This document shows, piece by piece, positions 13,195 through 23,155 of a DNA stretch of 64,000 nt. Numbering within the stretch: position 1 is the first letter of the stretch; every line of letters starts with the position of its first letter. The position numbers and the translations under genes were made by a program. The notes beneath the pieces were generated by a model that saw only the letters and a program-made list of their open reading frames with translations, had not been told where the DNA came from and searched no databases. The DNA comes from Polaribacter cellanae (GTDB lineage: Bacteria; Bacteroidota; Bacteroidia; Flavobacteriales; Flavobacteriaceae), in contig NZ_CP071869.1 in NCBI RefSeq assembly GCF_017569185.1, positions 2,532,001 to 2,596,000 of the forward strand. Reading direction: 5' to 3'.

Positions 13195-16125
13195 TTGTTT
13201 AGAGCGCAACTCACTTTTTTACTACTATTTATCAGCTTTTTTACAAAAGCTCAAGAACCTGTTTCTATACATTTATCAGAAAAAGATGGCTTACCAGACA
13301 AAGAATTTTATAATATAATTGAAGATACCAAAGGCTTTATTTGGTTGTGTGCAGATAAAGGTTTGTTTCGTTACGATGGTAAATCATTCAAAAATTATAG
13401 CAATAAAGAAAAACGAGGATTGTCGGTTTTTGGGGTACAAGAAGATGCAGATGGTAATATTTGGTGCAATAATATTAGCGGACAATTTTTTTATGTAAAA
13501 GAAAATAAATTAGTAACTTTTATAGATTTAAGTAAAGAGCTAAAAGGCGAGCTGGCTTTATTTCGAGTAAGAAAAAAACATGTAATTGTTTTTAGTCAGA
13601 ATACAATTTATTACATAAATAGAGCTACGAAATTAATTGAAAAAACACATTTTTCAAATTTCTCTTACAGTTTAAATGTTAAAGTTGGAGAAGCTATTTA
13701 TTTAGCGACAACAGACTCAATTGCAGTAATTAATAGTAAAACAGAATACAAAAATTTATTTCCAACCAACCTTTCCACAAGAGATAAAAACGGAGTTACA
13801 ATTATTCATGGTAAAACAGAAGTATTTCAATTAGACTCTTTATTTTTTTTGAGACAAGTTCGTTTTCATAAAAATAAATTTTACCAAATAGATTTTCATA
13901 AAAATAAATTATTAGAATTAGGTGGTTTCGAAAATATGGAGTCAGAAAGTATACAGCATATCTTTAAGAATGGGAATCAAATTTGGTTTTCAACAACAAA
14001 TGGTGTTTATGTTTACAACTTTTCAGGCAATAAGTTTTATGAAAAAAGGCAGTTTTTAAAAGGCAAAAATGTTACTAAAACCATAAAAGATAAGGATGGA
14101 AATTATTGGTTTACTACTTTAAATAGAGGTATTTACGTAATGCCAAATATTTTTATTGAAACCTATGATATTTCTGAAACACATAAAAAAATAACTGCTT
14201 TAGACAAGGTAGATTCACAAACTCTATTTTTTGGTTCAAATAATGGAGATGTGAGTTTTTTTAATATAAAAACCAATAAAGAGTTTAATATAGAAATGCC
14301 AGAAGCTTCTAAAGTCTCTGCAATTGCATTCGATTCTAAAAAAAAACTAGGTTATATTGGTAAACAAACAAAAATGCATGTTTTAGATAAAAAAACATTA
14401 AAGTGTAAGGTAATTTTTAGTACTTCATCTGCCAAGAGTTTTTCAATTTTAAATAATAACGATGTTTTTGTAGTAGATTATAAAACAACTACGCTTTTAA
14501 AATATGCTAATAATTACAAGCCACAGAAATTACTTTTAAATAGAAGACCTTATACATCATTTTATAGTAAAAAAAATAATGCAGTTTTTGTAGGATATGT
14601 AGATGGTTTGGTAAAATATAATGCATTTTGGAACCCCAAGACAATCTTGTATAAAAATAATCCTATTTATGGGTTATCTATTACAGAAACTAAAGATGGT
14701 GTTTTATGGGTAGCAACTTTTAAAGATGGTATTTTTGGAATAAAGAATGATACAGTTATACATCATTTTACAACAAAAGAAAGATTGGTTTCTAATCGAA
14801 TCGAAAAAATAGAAGCAGATAAAACCAATTTATGGATTGCCACAGATGCAGGAATACAGTTTTTAAATACCAAAAAAAAATCATTTAAAACCTTAACAAA
14901 AAGAGATGGTATTATTTCTTACGATATTTCTGGGATAGAAATTATGGACGATAAAGTGGTGTTTTCGTCCAGTGAAGGTTTATTTTCTGTAGATAAAAAA
15001 CGTGCTTTTAAAGCACAAAAAGAGGTAAAAGTTTACTTTACAAACATAGAAATAGATGATAAAAAAGAAAAATTAAAATCGAATTACCAGTTAGCTTACA
15101 ACCAAAATGCCGTAAAAATTAGTTTTAATGTAAATGGATTAATATTCAACCAAAAAGGAAAATATAAATATAGGTTATTGGGTTATAATGATAGTTGGAT
15201 TACTACAGCTATTGGAGAATCAAGCGTAAAATACAACAGTTTACCAGCTGGAGATTATATTTTTCAAGTACAACCTTTTTTAGATTTAGAAGAGAATAAA
15301 AGTGAAATTAAATCGCTTAATTTTTCTATAAAAAAACCATTTTGGGAAACTTGGTGGTTTATTTTAGGAATATTAATTTTGGTTTTGGGTTCTATAATTT
15401 TATACTTCCGAAGAAAAATAAAGAAGAAAGAACAACAACGAGAGTTAGAAATAAATAAACTTTCTTTAGACAACGAACTAATTGCTTTAAAATTAGAGAA
15501 TTTACGCTCGCAAATGAATCCGCATTTTATTTTTAATGCATTAAACTCTATTCAGGAATATATTATTTTGAATCAGAAAAAATTGGCGAGTGAATATTTA
15601 GGGAAATTTGCAGATTTAATTAGAACCTACTTAAACCACAGTAGCAAAGGAAAAATTACCTTAAAAGAAGAAATAGATTGTTTAGAAATGTATCTCGAAT
15701 TAGAAAAATTACGTTTCGAAGACAAGCTAAATTATTCAATTACAAATTCCGAAAATTTAATTCCAGATGCCATTTACATTCCAACCATGTTAATTCAGCC
15801 TTATGTAGAAAATGCTTTAAAACACGGTTTGTTACATCGAAAAAACGAACGTATTTTAACCATCAATTTTTCTATTGATAAACAAAATAGTGTTGTTAAA
15901 TGTGTAATTATAGACAATGGAGTTGGGCGTGAAAAGGCCGAAGAATTTAAAGCAAGAAGTGGTAAGAACCATAAATCTTTTGCCACAAAAGCAACCAAAG
16001 ATCGTTTGGCATTATTAAATTATGGCAAAGAAAAACAAGTAGGCGTAAACATTACAGATTTGCTCGAAAACAATACTCCAAAAGGAACGCAAGTAAATAT
16101 TACAATACCTTATACAACAATTTAA
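13195..16125 (+). CDS. LytS-type sensor kinase with beta-propeller sensor
   Basis: A 976-residue membrane sensor. Signal peptide (MFRAQLTFLLLFISFFTKAQ), a two-component-regulator beta-propeller of repeated blades such as DTKGFIWLCADKGLFRYDG and DADGNIWCNN (about 25-610), a Y_Y_Y domain (about 625-705; KYRLLGYNDSWIT), one TM helix (about 718-737), a short coiled coil, then a His_kinase domain with the phosphoacceptor at about residue 777 in SQMNPHFIFNALNS and an ATPase domain (VENALKHGL, IIDNGVGREKA). The start is TTG at 13195, judged by the signal peptide; no ATG fits. It pairs with the LytTR regulator 2 bases downstream. The propeller probably reads a periplasmic ligand such as a glycan. Confidence 0.9.
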   Translation: MFRAQLTFLLLFISFFTKAQEPVSIHLSEKDGLPDKEFYNIIEDTKGFIWLCADKGLFRYDGKSFKNYSNKEKRGLSVFGVQEDADGNIWCNNISGQFFYVKENKLVTFIDLSKELKGELALFRVRKKHVIVFSQNTIYYINRATKLIEKTHFSNFSYSLNVKVGEAIYLATTDSIAVINSKTEYKNLFPTNLSTRDKNGVTIIHGKTEVFQLDSLFFLRQVRFHKNKFYQIDFHKNKLLELGGFENMESESIQHIFKNGNQIWFSTTNGVYVYNFSGNKFYEKRQFLKGKNVTKTIKDKDGNYWFTTLNRGIYVMPNIFIETYDISETHKKITALDKVDSQTLFFGSNNGDVSFFNIKTNKEFNIEMPEASKVSAIAFDSKKKLGYIGKQTKMHVLDKKTLKCKVIFSTSSAKSFSILNNNDVFVVDYKTTTLLKYANNYKPQKLLLNRRPYTSFYSKKNNAVFVGYVDGLVKYNAFWNPKTILYKNNPIYGLSITETKDGVLWVATFKDGIFGIKNDTVIHHFTTKERLVSNRIEKIEADKTNLWIATDAGIQFLNTKKKSFKTLTKRDGIISYDISGIEIMDDKVVFSSSEGLFSVDKKRAFKAQKEVKVYFTNIEIDDKKEKLKSNYQLAYNQNAVKISFNVNGLIFNQKGKYKYRLLGYNDSWITTAIGESSVKYNSLPAGDYIFQVQPFLDLEENKSEIKSLNFSIKKPFWETWWFILGILILVLGSIILYFRRKIKKKEQQRELEINKLSLDNELIALKLENLRSQMNPHFIFNALNSIQEYIILNQKKLASEYLGKFADLIRTYLNHSSKGKITLKEEIDCLEMYLELEKLRFEDKLNYSITNSENLIPDAIYIPTMLIQPYVENALKHGLLHRKNERILTINFSIDKQNSVVKCVIIDNGVGREKAEEFKARSGKNHKSFATKATKDRLALLNYGKEKQVGVNITDLLENNTPKGTQVNITIPYTTI

Positions 16126-16127
16126 TT

Positions 16128-16880
16128 ATGCATGTAGTAATTATAGATGATGAGCCAAAAGCACGGAATTTATTAGAAATTTTAATCAAAGAAAATTGCC
16201 CTAAAATTACGTTAATTTCGTCTGCAGAAGATTTGTTAAGTGGTGTAGAACTGATAAAACAACAACAGCCAAAAATCGTTTTTTTAGATATTGAAATGCC
16301 ACAACATTCTGGTTTAGAAATTTTCGATTTTATTGATAAAGAACACCATAATTTTGAAATAGTTTTTACAACAGCTTATAGCGAATATGCCATAAAAGCC
16401 TTCGAACTTTCTGCTGTAGATTATTTGTTGAAACCTTTAAGAACAGATAAATTAATTTCAGCAATCGAAAAAGCGATTCAAAACAGTGGAAAATCGACTA
16501 TTAATTTAAAATTAGATGAGCTTCAAAAAAGCTTAAAATCTGCAAATTTCAAAAAAATAGGATTGCCTGTTGCAGATGGAATTAAGTTCGTAAATTTCGA
16601 AGATATAATTCTCCTAAAAGCAGATGGAATGTACACAAAAGTTAGTATTCTAAACGCATCTGGCATATTAATTAGCAAACCGTTAAAGCATTTTGTAGAG
16701 TTGTTAGATACAATTCCGTCTTTTTATAGGCCTCATCGTTCTTATTTAATCAACTTAAAATACATTCAAGAATATTCAAAAAAAGACGGTGGTTATATAC
16801 TTATGGACAATAACGAAAGTGTTTCCATATCTAAAGATAAAAAAGAAGAGTTTTTAACGATTGTACAAAATATTGGGTGA
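16128..16880 (+). CDS. LytTR-family response regulator
   Basis: A 250-residue regulator with a receiver domain (about 1-115: IIDDEPKAR acidic pocket, phosphoacceptor in VFLDIEMPQHSG, conserved Lys in YLLKPLRTDKL) and a LytTR DNA-binding domain (about 145-245, with ILLKADGMYTKV and FYRPHRSYLINLKYIQEY). It follows the LytS-type kinase gene by 2 bases, the usual pair. It likely binds direct repeats upstream of target genes; the secreted LamG protein gene starting 92 bases downstream is an obvious candidate target, but I did not find a clear operator. Confidence 0.92.
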   Translation: MHVVIIDDEPKARNLLEILIKENCPKITLISSAEDLLSGVELIKQQQPKIVFLDIEMPQHSGLEIFDFIDKEHHNFEIVFTTAYSEYAIKAFELSAVDYLLKPLRTDKLISAIEKAIQNSGKSTINLKLDELQKSLKSANFKKIGLPVADGIKFVNFEDIILLKADGMYTKVSILNASGILISKPLKHFVELLDTIPSFYRPHRSYLINLKYIQEYSKKDGGYILMDNNESVSISKDKKEEFLTIVQNIG

Positions 16881-16971
16881 TTTTTAGAAGTCGAAAAAGG
16901 CATTTCAGAAATTTAACCTAAAAAACAACCTTATTTAATGGCAAATTTGTTTTCATAAAAACTAAAATGAT

Positions 16972-19566
16972 ATGAAAACAAAATTACTCTTAGCACTACT
17001 TTTTATTAGTAGTATTTTTTATGCACAATTTCCTACAAATGACTTGGTTGGTAAATATAGCTTTGATAATGGAGCACTAACAGATGGAGCAAATAGCAAC
17101 AATTTTACCCAAACTGGAACATTATTAACTGCACAAGATGATCGTTTTACAGCCGTAAATACAAATGCAATACGTTTAAATGGAGATTATTTAACAAGGT
17201 CTGATGTTAATTTTACAGGCAATACTGGCAGTATTAGCTTTTGGGTAAAAACAACAACAAATAATAGTAATGTTGAGACTATTTATGATGATGCACACAA
17301 TAGAAATTCTGTTGCAGACAATACAACTTGGTCTGGTTACTATCTTTTTTTACAAAATGGAAAAGTTGGTTTTGTAATTCAGCAACTTTTTACTGCAAGC
17401 AATATTGGTAGAGTAGGAATTAAAAAAACAGGCGCAACAAATGTAAGCGATGGTAAATGGCATCACATAACTTTTTCTATAACTCAAGCCATAACTGGTA
17501 CTGGACAATATAGGGCAGGAAGAGAAATTAGAAATTATTTAACTACAGCAAATTTATATATAGACGATATTTTTGTAGATCAAGCTATTATTAATAAAAG
17601 TTCAGAATTTGGTTTTAATCCTAATGGAAATATAAATAGCACAGGAAATATAACCATTGCAAATAATAGAAGTAATAGTTTACCAACTGCAAATAAATAT
17701 AAAGATCAAATAGACGACCTTTTTATATACAACCGCGCTTTAACAAGAGCAGAAATTGCACAAATAAGAAAAGACGGAAATTATTGTGTTGCACCACCAA
17801 ATACTATTATTGGGTTATCTAATACAAACAATACATCTGCAACCATTACATTAAGTGGTTCAGGAAATTATGATTTAGCGTATTATAAACAAAGTGAATC
17901 TATTAGTAATGCAACTATTATTAATAATGTTTCCACAAATCCAATAAATATTACTGGTTTAGAAATTTCTACACCTTATGTAGTTAAAATTAGAGAACAC
18001 TGTAATAACGTTTCAGATTGGTCTAATGATTTTGTCTTTACAACCTCTAGACCTTCAGGAATTATTTTTGTTGATGCTACTGCAACAGGTAGTAACAATG
18101 GTACAAGTTGGCAAAATGCTTTTACAAGCTTACAAGATGCCTTATCTGTAGTACAAACTTTTAATGAAAAAGAAGTTTGGATTGCCAAAGGAACATACAA
18201 ACCAGATGCTACTAATAGATCTGCTACTTTTTCTATAGGAAGAGAAAACGTTAAAGTTTATGGAGGTTTTGCTGGTACAGAAGCACAAGTTTCAGAACGT
18301 ATTTTTGGCACTAATGAAACCATACTTTCTGGAGATTTACAAAATAACGATGTTAATCTTACAGATTTTGCATCAAACTACGCAAATACAACACGAAATT
18401 CAGATAATAGTTATCACGTATTCAGAGTTTTTACTGGAGGAGATAATTTATTGTTAGATGGTATTACATTTAGCGATGCACACAATAATAAAAACACAAC
18501 AGAAAGAGGTGGTGCAATAGTAAAGGATAAAAGGGTTTCAAAACTAACACTTAAAAATTGTATTATAAAAAACAATGTTTCTAGAAACGACAATGCAGGT
18601 TTAATTGCAGAGTTTGAATTGAATAATACTTCTGGTACAAGAGGAGGTTTAATTATAGAAAATTGTAAATTTATTAATAACATGTCACGTTGGGCATCTG
18701 GTATTTATAGTTTTGTAAGAGCCAATTCTAATGTAGATATTACTGTTGCAAACTCTTTATTTGATAACAATTTAGCAGCAGATTTATCCTCGACTTTAAC
18801 AGGAATAAGTGGAAGTGCTTCTTGGTTTAGAGTAGTTGCAAATGGTTCTGATGTAAAACTAAACTTAGTAAATAATACTTATGTAAATCATAAAGATTTT
18901 GGAACAGGACAAAGTTTAAATAATTTTACCAGAGCTGTAGTTGGTATTAGTAAAACTACTAATATTTCAAGTACTTTTAACGCAACAGTTTCTAATTGTA
19001 TTTTTTGGAATAACAAAGTCTCTTCAAATGGTTCTAAAAGTAGATCGATTACAGATTTGTATCTATCTCCAATAAATTCTTTAACGGTTACAAATTCTTT
19101 AGACGAGCTAAACTTTAATGATGATAGTATTTCCTCTACATCAAATAATATAAGTACAAATCCTTCTTTTAATGCAGATTATAGTTTAAAAGGAAACTCT
19201 CCAGCAATAGATACAGGAGATAATTCTAAAGTTTTTGGAACCACAGATTTATTAGGAAATCAAAGAATTTTTAACACAACTGTAGATATGGGTGCTTATG
19301 AATTCGGTTCTTCTTCTCCATTAAGTGTAAATAATTTTTTAAATGATGATAAAATCTCAATTTACCCAAACCCAGTTTCTTCAATAGTAAACATTAAGAT
19401 AAATGCTGAAGTAAAAAAAGCTATTATTTATAATTTACAAGGACAAAAAATTATAGAAAGTATTTCCGATAAAATAGATATTAGCAACTTTGCTAAGGGA
19501 GTTTATATGCTAAAAGTTATTAGTGAAAAAAATGGAATTTCCACCAAAAAATTTATAAAGAATTAG
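16972..19566 (+). CDS. T9SS-secreted LamG / beta-helix protein
   Basis: An 864-residue exported protein. Signal peptide ends near IFYAQF. A LamG/concanavalin-like domain (about 25-270) carries RLNGDYL, GSISFWVKT and SDGKWHHITFSI. A fibronectin type III-like domain (about 272-360) follows, then a right-handed parallel beta-helix region (about 365-780) with GTSWQNAFTSLQDAL, NNDVNLTDFA and repeated N-C-[IK]-[FI] turns (LKNCIIKNN, IENCKFINN, VSNCIFWNN). It ends in a type A T9SS sorting domain (ISIYPNPVSSIVNI, FAKGVYMLKV, KKFIKN). It is probably a surface adhesin or polysaccharide-binding protein. The PNPV and final basic residues fit recognition and cleavage by PorU. Confidence 0.9.
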   Translation: MKTKLLLALLFISSIFYAQFPTNDLVGKYSFDNGALTDGANSNNFTQTGTLLTAQDDRFTAVNTNAIRLNGDYLTRSDVNFTGNTGSISFWVKTTTNNSNVETIYDDAHNRNSVADNTTWSGYYLFLQNGKVGFVIQQLFTASNIGRVGIKKTGATNVSDGKWHHITFSITQAITGTGQYRAGREIRNYLTTANLYIDDIFVDQAIINKSSEFGFNPNGNINSTGNITIANNRSNSLPTANKYKDQIDDLFIYNRALTRAEIAQIRKDGNYCVAPPNTIIGLSNTNNTSATITLSGSGNYDLAYYKQSESISNATIINNVSTNPINITGLEISTPYVVKIREHCNNVSDWSNDFVFTTSRPSGIIFVDATATGSNNGTSWQNAFTSLQDALSVVQTFNEKEVWIAKGTYKPDATNRSATFSIGRENVKVYGGFAGTEAQVSERIFGTNETILSGDLQNNDVNLTDFASNYANTTRNSDNSYHVFRVFTGGDNLLLDGITFSDAHNNKNTTERGGAIVKDKRVSKLTLKNCIIKNNVSRNDNAGLIAEFELNNTSGTRGGLIIENCKFINNMSRWASGIYSFVRANSNVDITVANSLFDNNLAADLSSTLTGISGSASWFRVVANGSDVKLNLVNNTYVNHKDFGTGQSLNNFTRAVVGISKTTNISSTFNATVSNCIFWNNKVSSNGSKSRSITDLYLSPINSLTVTNSLDELNFNDDSISSTSNNISTNPSFNADYSLKGNSPAIDTGDNSKVFGTTDLLGNQRIFNTTVDMGAYEFGSSSPLSVNNFLNDDKISIYPNPVSSIVNIKINAEVKKAIIYNLQGQKIIESISDKIDISNFAKGVYMLKVISEKNGISTKKFIKN

Positions 19567-19588
19567 AAAAAGAAAGTTTAAAGAAAAA

Positions 19589-19631
19589 AGGCTGTTTGCA
19601 TAATTATTATATGTTAAACAGCCTTTTTTTT
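19589..19631 (+). terminator. rho-independent terminator
   Basis: AGGCTGTTT and AAACAGCCT form a 9-bp perfect stem around a 17-base AT-rich loop, followed by eight T residues. It sits 23 bases after the stop of the secreted LamG protein gene. A second, weaker hairpin, ACTAC-TAAA-GTAGT plus T run, lies at 19656-19674. The rest of 19567-19881 shows nothing else. Confidence 0.85.
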
Positions 19632-19881
19632 ATCTAATGATATATCTACTCTAAGACTACTAAAGTAGTTTTTTAATTATGGGTTTTCTATAAATAAAAT
19701 AACATCATGTTTTACGAATTCCTTTTTTAAAGTATTTTAATTTTTGGAATATCCGTTAAAAATGGAAAATAAGAACTAAACTTCTAAAGACCACAATTTA
19801 AGATTTAGAGTATATTATTATTCACTTTAAAATTTTGCTGTCTAAAAAAAGAAATGAAAAGAGAAAAAATAAAGTGAATTT

Positions 19882-21252
19882 TTACTTATCTTTTTTTAAG
19901 AAATACTCTTCTAAATCTTTTAATTCTTCTGGTTTTGCAATAATTTTTTTGTCTTTATCTAAAATAAAATAAGTAGGTGTAGAGATAATATTATACGTTC
20001 TCGCAATTTTGTTATCCCATTTATTTAATCCTAAAATATGGTGCCAATTTGGCAATGTAGTTTTCATGTTTTTCCAACCAGAATCGTTTCTCTCTAAAGA
20101 AAAAGCAACCACTTTTGCACCTGTTTTATCTTGCATAAATTTATGTAATAATGGAATTTCCTTTAAACAGTGAGAGCAACCTGAACTCCAAAAAACCAAT
20201 ACATAATTTTCGGCATCATTTAAAGTAGATAGTTTTAAGTTTTTACCATTTTCTTTCCAGGAAAAATCGGGTGCAGTTCTACCAATTTCAGTCGCAAAAA
20301 GTGCTTTTTTCTCTTTTAAATATTCTTTATTTTGGAATTCTTCAGGAAGTTTTTCGTAGTAGTTTTTAAAAAGAAAATCAATTAATTCTAAATTTTTAGT
20401 GTTTTCGAATTGCGCCACTAAAAACTCTATAATATCTTTTTTAAATGGAAGGTTTTCTACTTTAGAAAGTACTGTTTTTATAGACTCTTTATACAGTTTT
20501 TGTTGTACTTCTTTATTTTCGGAATAATTAATATAGAAAATATAATCCGTAATTCTATCTACCAAAAAAGAAGAATTTATAAGTGTTTTATTCGTAAAAT
20601 CCATATTGTCGAAAAAAGTAGATGTCATATTAGACATATAATCTTTCGCAGTTGTTTTTATTTCGGAAGGATTTGCCCTTAATGTTGCCTTTATAAAAGG
20701 CTGTACATACATTCCGTTTGAGTTTTTTAGATATTTATTCTGAATTGTATTTATCTTGTTAAAAGCAGTTTTATAATCCGTTTTTAAATCTAAACTAGGA
20801 TTCTTAATCGCAGTTATTTGAAGTGAATCTAACTTCTGCTGTGCCTTAGAAATTTCGGTAAGATAATTTTTATAAATAATGTTTTCGTTAGACTTAGAAA
20901 AAGTAACAGATTGCTCTGGATAATCTGGATGAAACGTAAAACTTACATCTTCTTTATTGTAAATAAAATCTACAAAACTTGGGTTGGTTGTTCTATATGT
21001 AACTCTGTAAAAACCAGCCTTAGAAGTTTCTGGCAATTGAAACTGAAAAGTACCAATGGCTTGTTTTTTCGCATCAATAACAATCGTATCTTTTTTAATA
21101 GTAGAGTTTTGTACGAATTGTTGTCTTGCACCTTCAACTTTATATAAAATAACCCAATCTGTTTCCAAAGCATTTGTTATTGTTCCATTAATGGTATGCT
21201 GTGCTTGTGCTAAAGACGAAACTAAAAATATAAATGCGAGTAATTTTTTCAT
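19882..21252 (-). CDS. TlpA-like thioredoxin-fold protein with DUF4369-like N-terminus
   Basis: A 456-residue periplasmic protein. I use the ATG at 21252, directly before the signal peptide MKKLLAFIFLVSSLAQAQ, instead of the longer frame from 21306. The N-terminal ~120 residues form a beta-rich domain (DWVILYKVEGARQQF, KAGFYRVTYR) like the DUF4369 domain that precedes many Bacteroidota thioredoxins. A helical middle region follows. The C-terminal ~140 residues are an AhpC/TSA-TlpA thioredoxin domain (GRTAPDFSWKENGK) with the redox site WSSGCSHCLKE and the cis-Pro loop STPTYFILD. A role in periplasmic disulfide reduction or in supporting cytochrome maturation is typical. Confidence 0.88.
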   Translation of the reverse strand: MKKLLAFIFLVSSLAQAQHTINGTITNALETDWVILYKVEGARQQFVQNSTIKKDTIVIDAKKQAIGTFQFQLPETSKAGFYRVTYRTTNPSFVDFIYNKEDVSFTFHPDYPEQSVTFSKSNENIIYKNYLTEISKAQQKLDSLQITAIKNPSLDLKTDYKTAFNKINTIQNKYLKNSNGMYVQPFIKATLRANPSEIKTTAKDYMSNMTSTFFDNMDFTNKTLINSSFLVDRITDYIFYINYSENKEVQQKLYKESIKTVLSKVENLPFKKDIIEFLVAQFENTKNLELIDFLFKNYYEKLPEEFQNKEYLKEKKALFATEIGRTAPDFSWKENGKNLKLSTLNDAENYVLVFWSSGCSHCLKEIPLLHKFMQDKTGAKVVAFSLERNDSGWKNMKTTLPNWHHILGLNKWDNKIARTYNIISTPTYFILDKDKKIIAKPEELKDLEEYFLKKDK

Positions 21253-21358
21253 TTTTTTATGTTTATTTTTTTGTTCTTGTAAACCTATTTTCAAGAAGCA
21301 TACCAAAAGTACTATTTCTCAACCAAAAAGGGTATATTGTGGCATAAAAATACGATAA

Positions 21359-22153
21359 ATGAGTTTTTCTAACAAAGTAATTTGGATTACTGGAGCATCA
21401 TCTGGAATTGGAAAATCGTTGGCAATTGCATTTGCTAATAAAAATGCCAAATTAATTCTATCTTCAAGAAAAAAAGAAGCCTTAGAATTGGTTAAAAGTG
21501 AATGTAAAAACAGCGAAAACGTAAAAATTATTACCCTCGATTTAGAAGATTATAATAATTTACAAGTAAAAGCAGACGAAGCAATTGCAACTTTTGGGAA
21601 GATAGATATTTTAATAAATAATGGCGGAATTAGCCAACGTTCGCTTGTAAAAAATACTCAAATTATGGTGGATAAACGAATTATGGATATCAACTATTTA
21701 GGAACAGTTGCACTTACGAAAGCTGTTTTGCCTCATTTTATAAAAAATAAAAACGGGCAGTTTGTGGTAACTACAAGTATTGTTGGTAAAATAGGAACTC
21801 CTTTACGATCTAGTTATGCAGCAAGTAAACATGCATTGCATGGTTTTTTCGATTGTTTACGAGCAGAAAACCACAAAAACAATATTGCAGTAACCTTGGT
21901 TTGCCCAGGCTTTATAAATACAAATGTTTCTAAAAATGCTTTAACTGGCGATGGAACTCCACAAGGAAAAATGGATGTTGCTACAGGAAATGGAATGTCT
22001 CCAGAACGTTTAGCAATATTAATGATTAAAGCAATCGAAAAGAAAAAAGAGGAAGTTTATATAGCAGGAGCAAAAGAGAAATTAGGAATCTATACAAAAA
22101 GGTTTTTTCCAAAAATATTTTCTATTTTAGTTAGAAAAATGAGTGTTACCTAG
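21359..22153 (+). CDS. short-chain dehydrogenase/reductase
   Basis: A 264-residue classical SDR. Cofactor motif TGASSGIGKSLA, the NNGGISQ motif of the central sheet, catalytic Ser in TTSIVGKIG, and the YxxxK pair in SSYAASKHALHGF. Ser/Arg after the second strand (SSRKKEAL) favours NADP(H). It resembles DHRS7-like SDRs in the PGFINTN segment and in a C-terminal FPKIFSILVRKM tail that may be membrane-associated. The substrate is unknown. The gene stands alone, convergent with the small gene at 22161. Confidence 0.9.
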   Translation: MSFSNKVIWITGASSGIGKSLAIAFANKNAKLILSSRKKEALELVKSECKNSENVKIITLDLEDYNNLQVKADEAIATFGKIDILINNGGISQRSLVKNTQIMVDKRIMDINYLGTVALTKAVLPHFIKNKNGQFVVTTSIVGKIGTPLRSSYAASKHALHGFFDCLRAENHKNNIAVTLVCPGFINTNVSKNALTGDGTPQGKMDVATGNGMSPERLAILMIKAIEKKKEEVYIAGAKEKLGIYTKRFFPKIFSILVRKMSVT

Positions 22154-22160
22154 AAGAGTA

Positions 22161-22517
22161 TTATTCAAAATATTTTAAAGCATCAAAATAATTAATAATT
22201 GCTTCTTTCATTAAAACGGTTTGTTCTCCAGGCTTTAAATTCGGTAATTCTGTAAGTATTTTGTAATGAGGCCAGCCTTCAGCATCAAAAAAATCGAATT
22301 CATAATAACCATAAGGTTCTAATAATTTACAAATGGCAATGTGCATTAGATTTACTTTTTCGTCTTTTTTAAAAGCTCTATGACCTTGGCCAAGCTCCTG
22401 TACACCTATTAAATAGATAATTCCATCCATATTTAACTCATCTCCATCTGCAAATTGGTTGGTTAATTTTTCGGTTAAAAAATTCCATTTTTCTTTAAGG
22501 TTACTTATTTTAGGCAT
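22161..22517 (-). CDS. conserved hypothetical protein (118 aa)
   Basis: A 118-residue soluble acidic protein without signal peptide or TM segment. It contains DGIIYLIGVQELGQG, MHIAICKLLEPYGYYEF and GWPHYKILTELPNL. I recognise the pattern as a small protein conserved in flavobacteria but know no function or domain name. A Bacteroidota-like -7 element (TATCTTTA) lies upstream on the minus strand. It is divergent from cvpA and convergent with the SDR gene. Confidence 0.75.
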   Translation of the reverse strand: MPKISNLKEKWNFLTEKLTNQFADGDELNMDGIIYLIGVQELGQGHRAFKKDEKVNLMHIAICKLLEPYGYYEFDFFDAEGWPHYKILTELPNLKPGEQTVLMKEAIINYFDALKYFE

Positions 22518-22577
22518 AGTACTTTAAGTTTGCTGTAAAGATACAAACGCCATTTTTAAAATTTAAAAAAAAAGATG

Positions 22578-22585
22578 TAGGTTTG
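22578..22585 (+). promoter_or_regulatory. promoter -7 element of cvpA (TAGGTTTG)
   Basis: TAGGTTTG fits TAnnTTTG and lies 14 bases before the ATG at 22600, implying a very short leader. Confidence 0.45.
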
Positions 22586-22599
22586 AAGAAATTTTTTTG

Positions 22600-23103
22600 A
22601 TGAATATTTTCGATATTGTTATAGCTGCATTATTATTATTTGGCTTTGTTAGAGGTATAATGAAAGGGCTTTTTGTAGAGGTTGCTTCTTTAGTGGCTTT
22701 AATAGGTGGTGTTTATGGAGCGATACATTTTTCGTATTTTATTGGAGATTTTTTAAAAGAATCCGTATCTTGGGAACAAGAATATATTTCTTTAGTTGCT
22801 TTTGCTGCAACTTTTATAGTAATTATTGTAATTATTGCTCTATTAGGTAAAATACTAACAAAGTTAGCAGATTTTGCTTCGCTTGGCATTATAAACAAAG
22901 TATTAGGTGGCGTTTTTGGTGCTCTAAAGGTTGGATTAATTTTAAGCGTAGTTTTTATCTTTTTTGGCAAAATGAATAACACAATTCCGTTTCTTAAAAA
23001 AGAAACAATTAAAGAATCTATCTTATTTAAACCTGTAAAAAAAATAGCACCTACTATTTTCCCCTCAATTATAAAAGAAGAAAAAGAGGAAAAAACCCTC
23101 TAA
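22600..23103 (+). CDS. cvpA: CvpA family membrane protein
   Basis: A 167-residue inner-membrane protein with four predicted helices (about 3-18, 24-50, 62-84, 100-122) and a charged lysine/glutamate C-terminal tail. The N-terminal FDIVIAALLLFGFVRGIMKG and GGVFGALKVGLIL patterns mark the CvpA family, named for colicin V production in E. coli and linked to envelope integrity and bile or stress resistance elsewhere. I prefer ATG 22600 over an adjacent TTG. It stands alone. Confidence 0.85.
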   Translation: MNIFDIVIAALLLFGFVRGIMKGLFVEVASLVALIGGVYGAIHFSYFIGDFLKESVSWEQEYISLVAFAATFIVIIVIIALLGKILTKLADFASLGIINKVLGGVFGALKVGLILSVVFIFFGKMNNTIPFLKKETIKESILFKPVKKIAPTIFPSIIKEEKEEKTL

Positions 23104-23155
23104 GAATACCATATAATCTGTGTCGTTTTTTTAAATTGCACAAAAAATATAATTG

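Noticed and set aside
21253..21306. Extended start of the TlpA-like protein
   Set aside because: The extra 18 residues precede a normal signal peptide and contain no conserved sequence.
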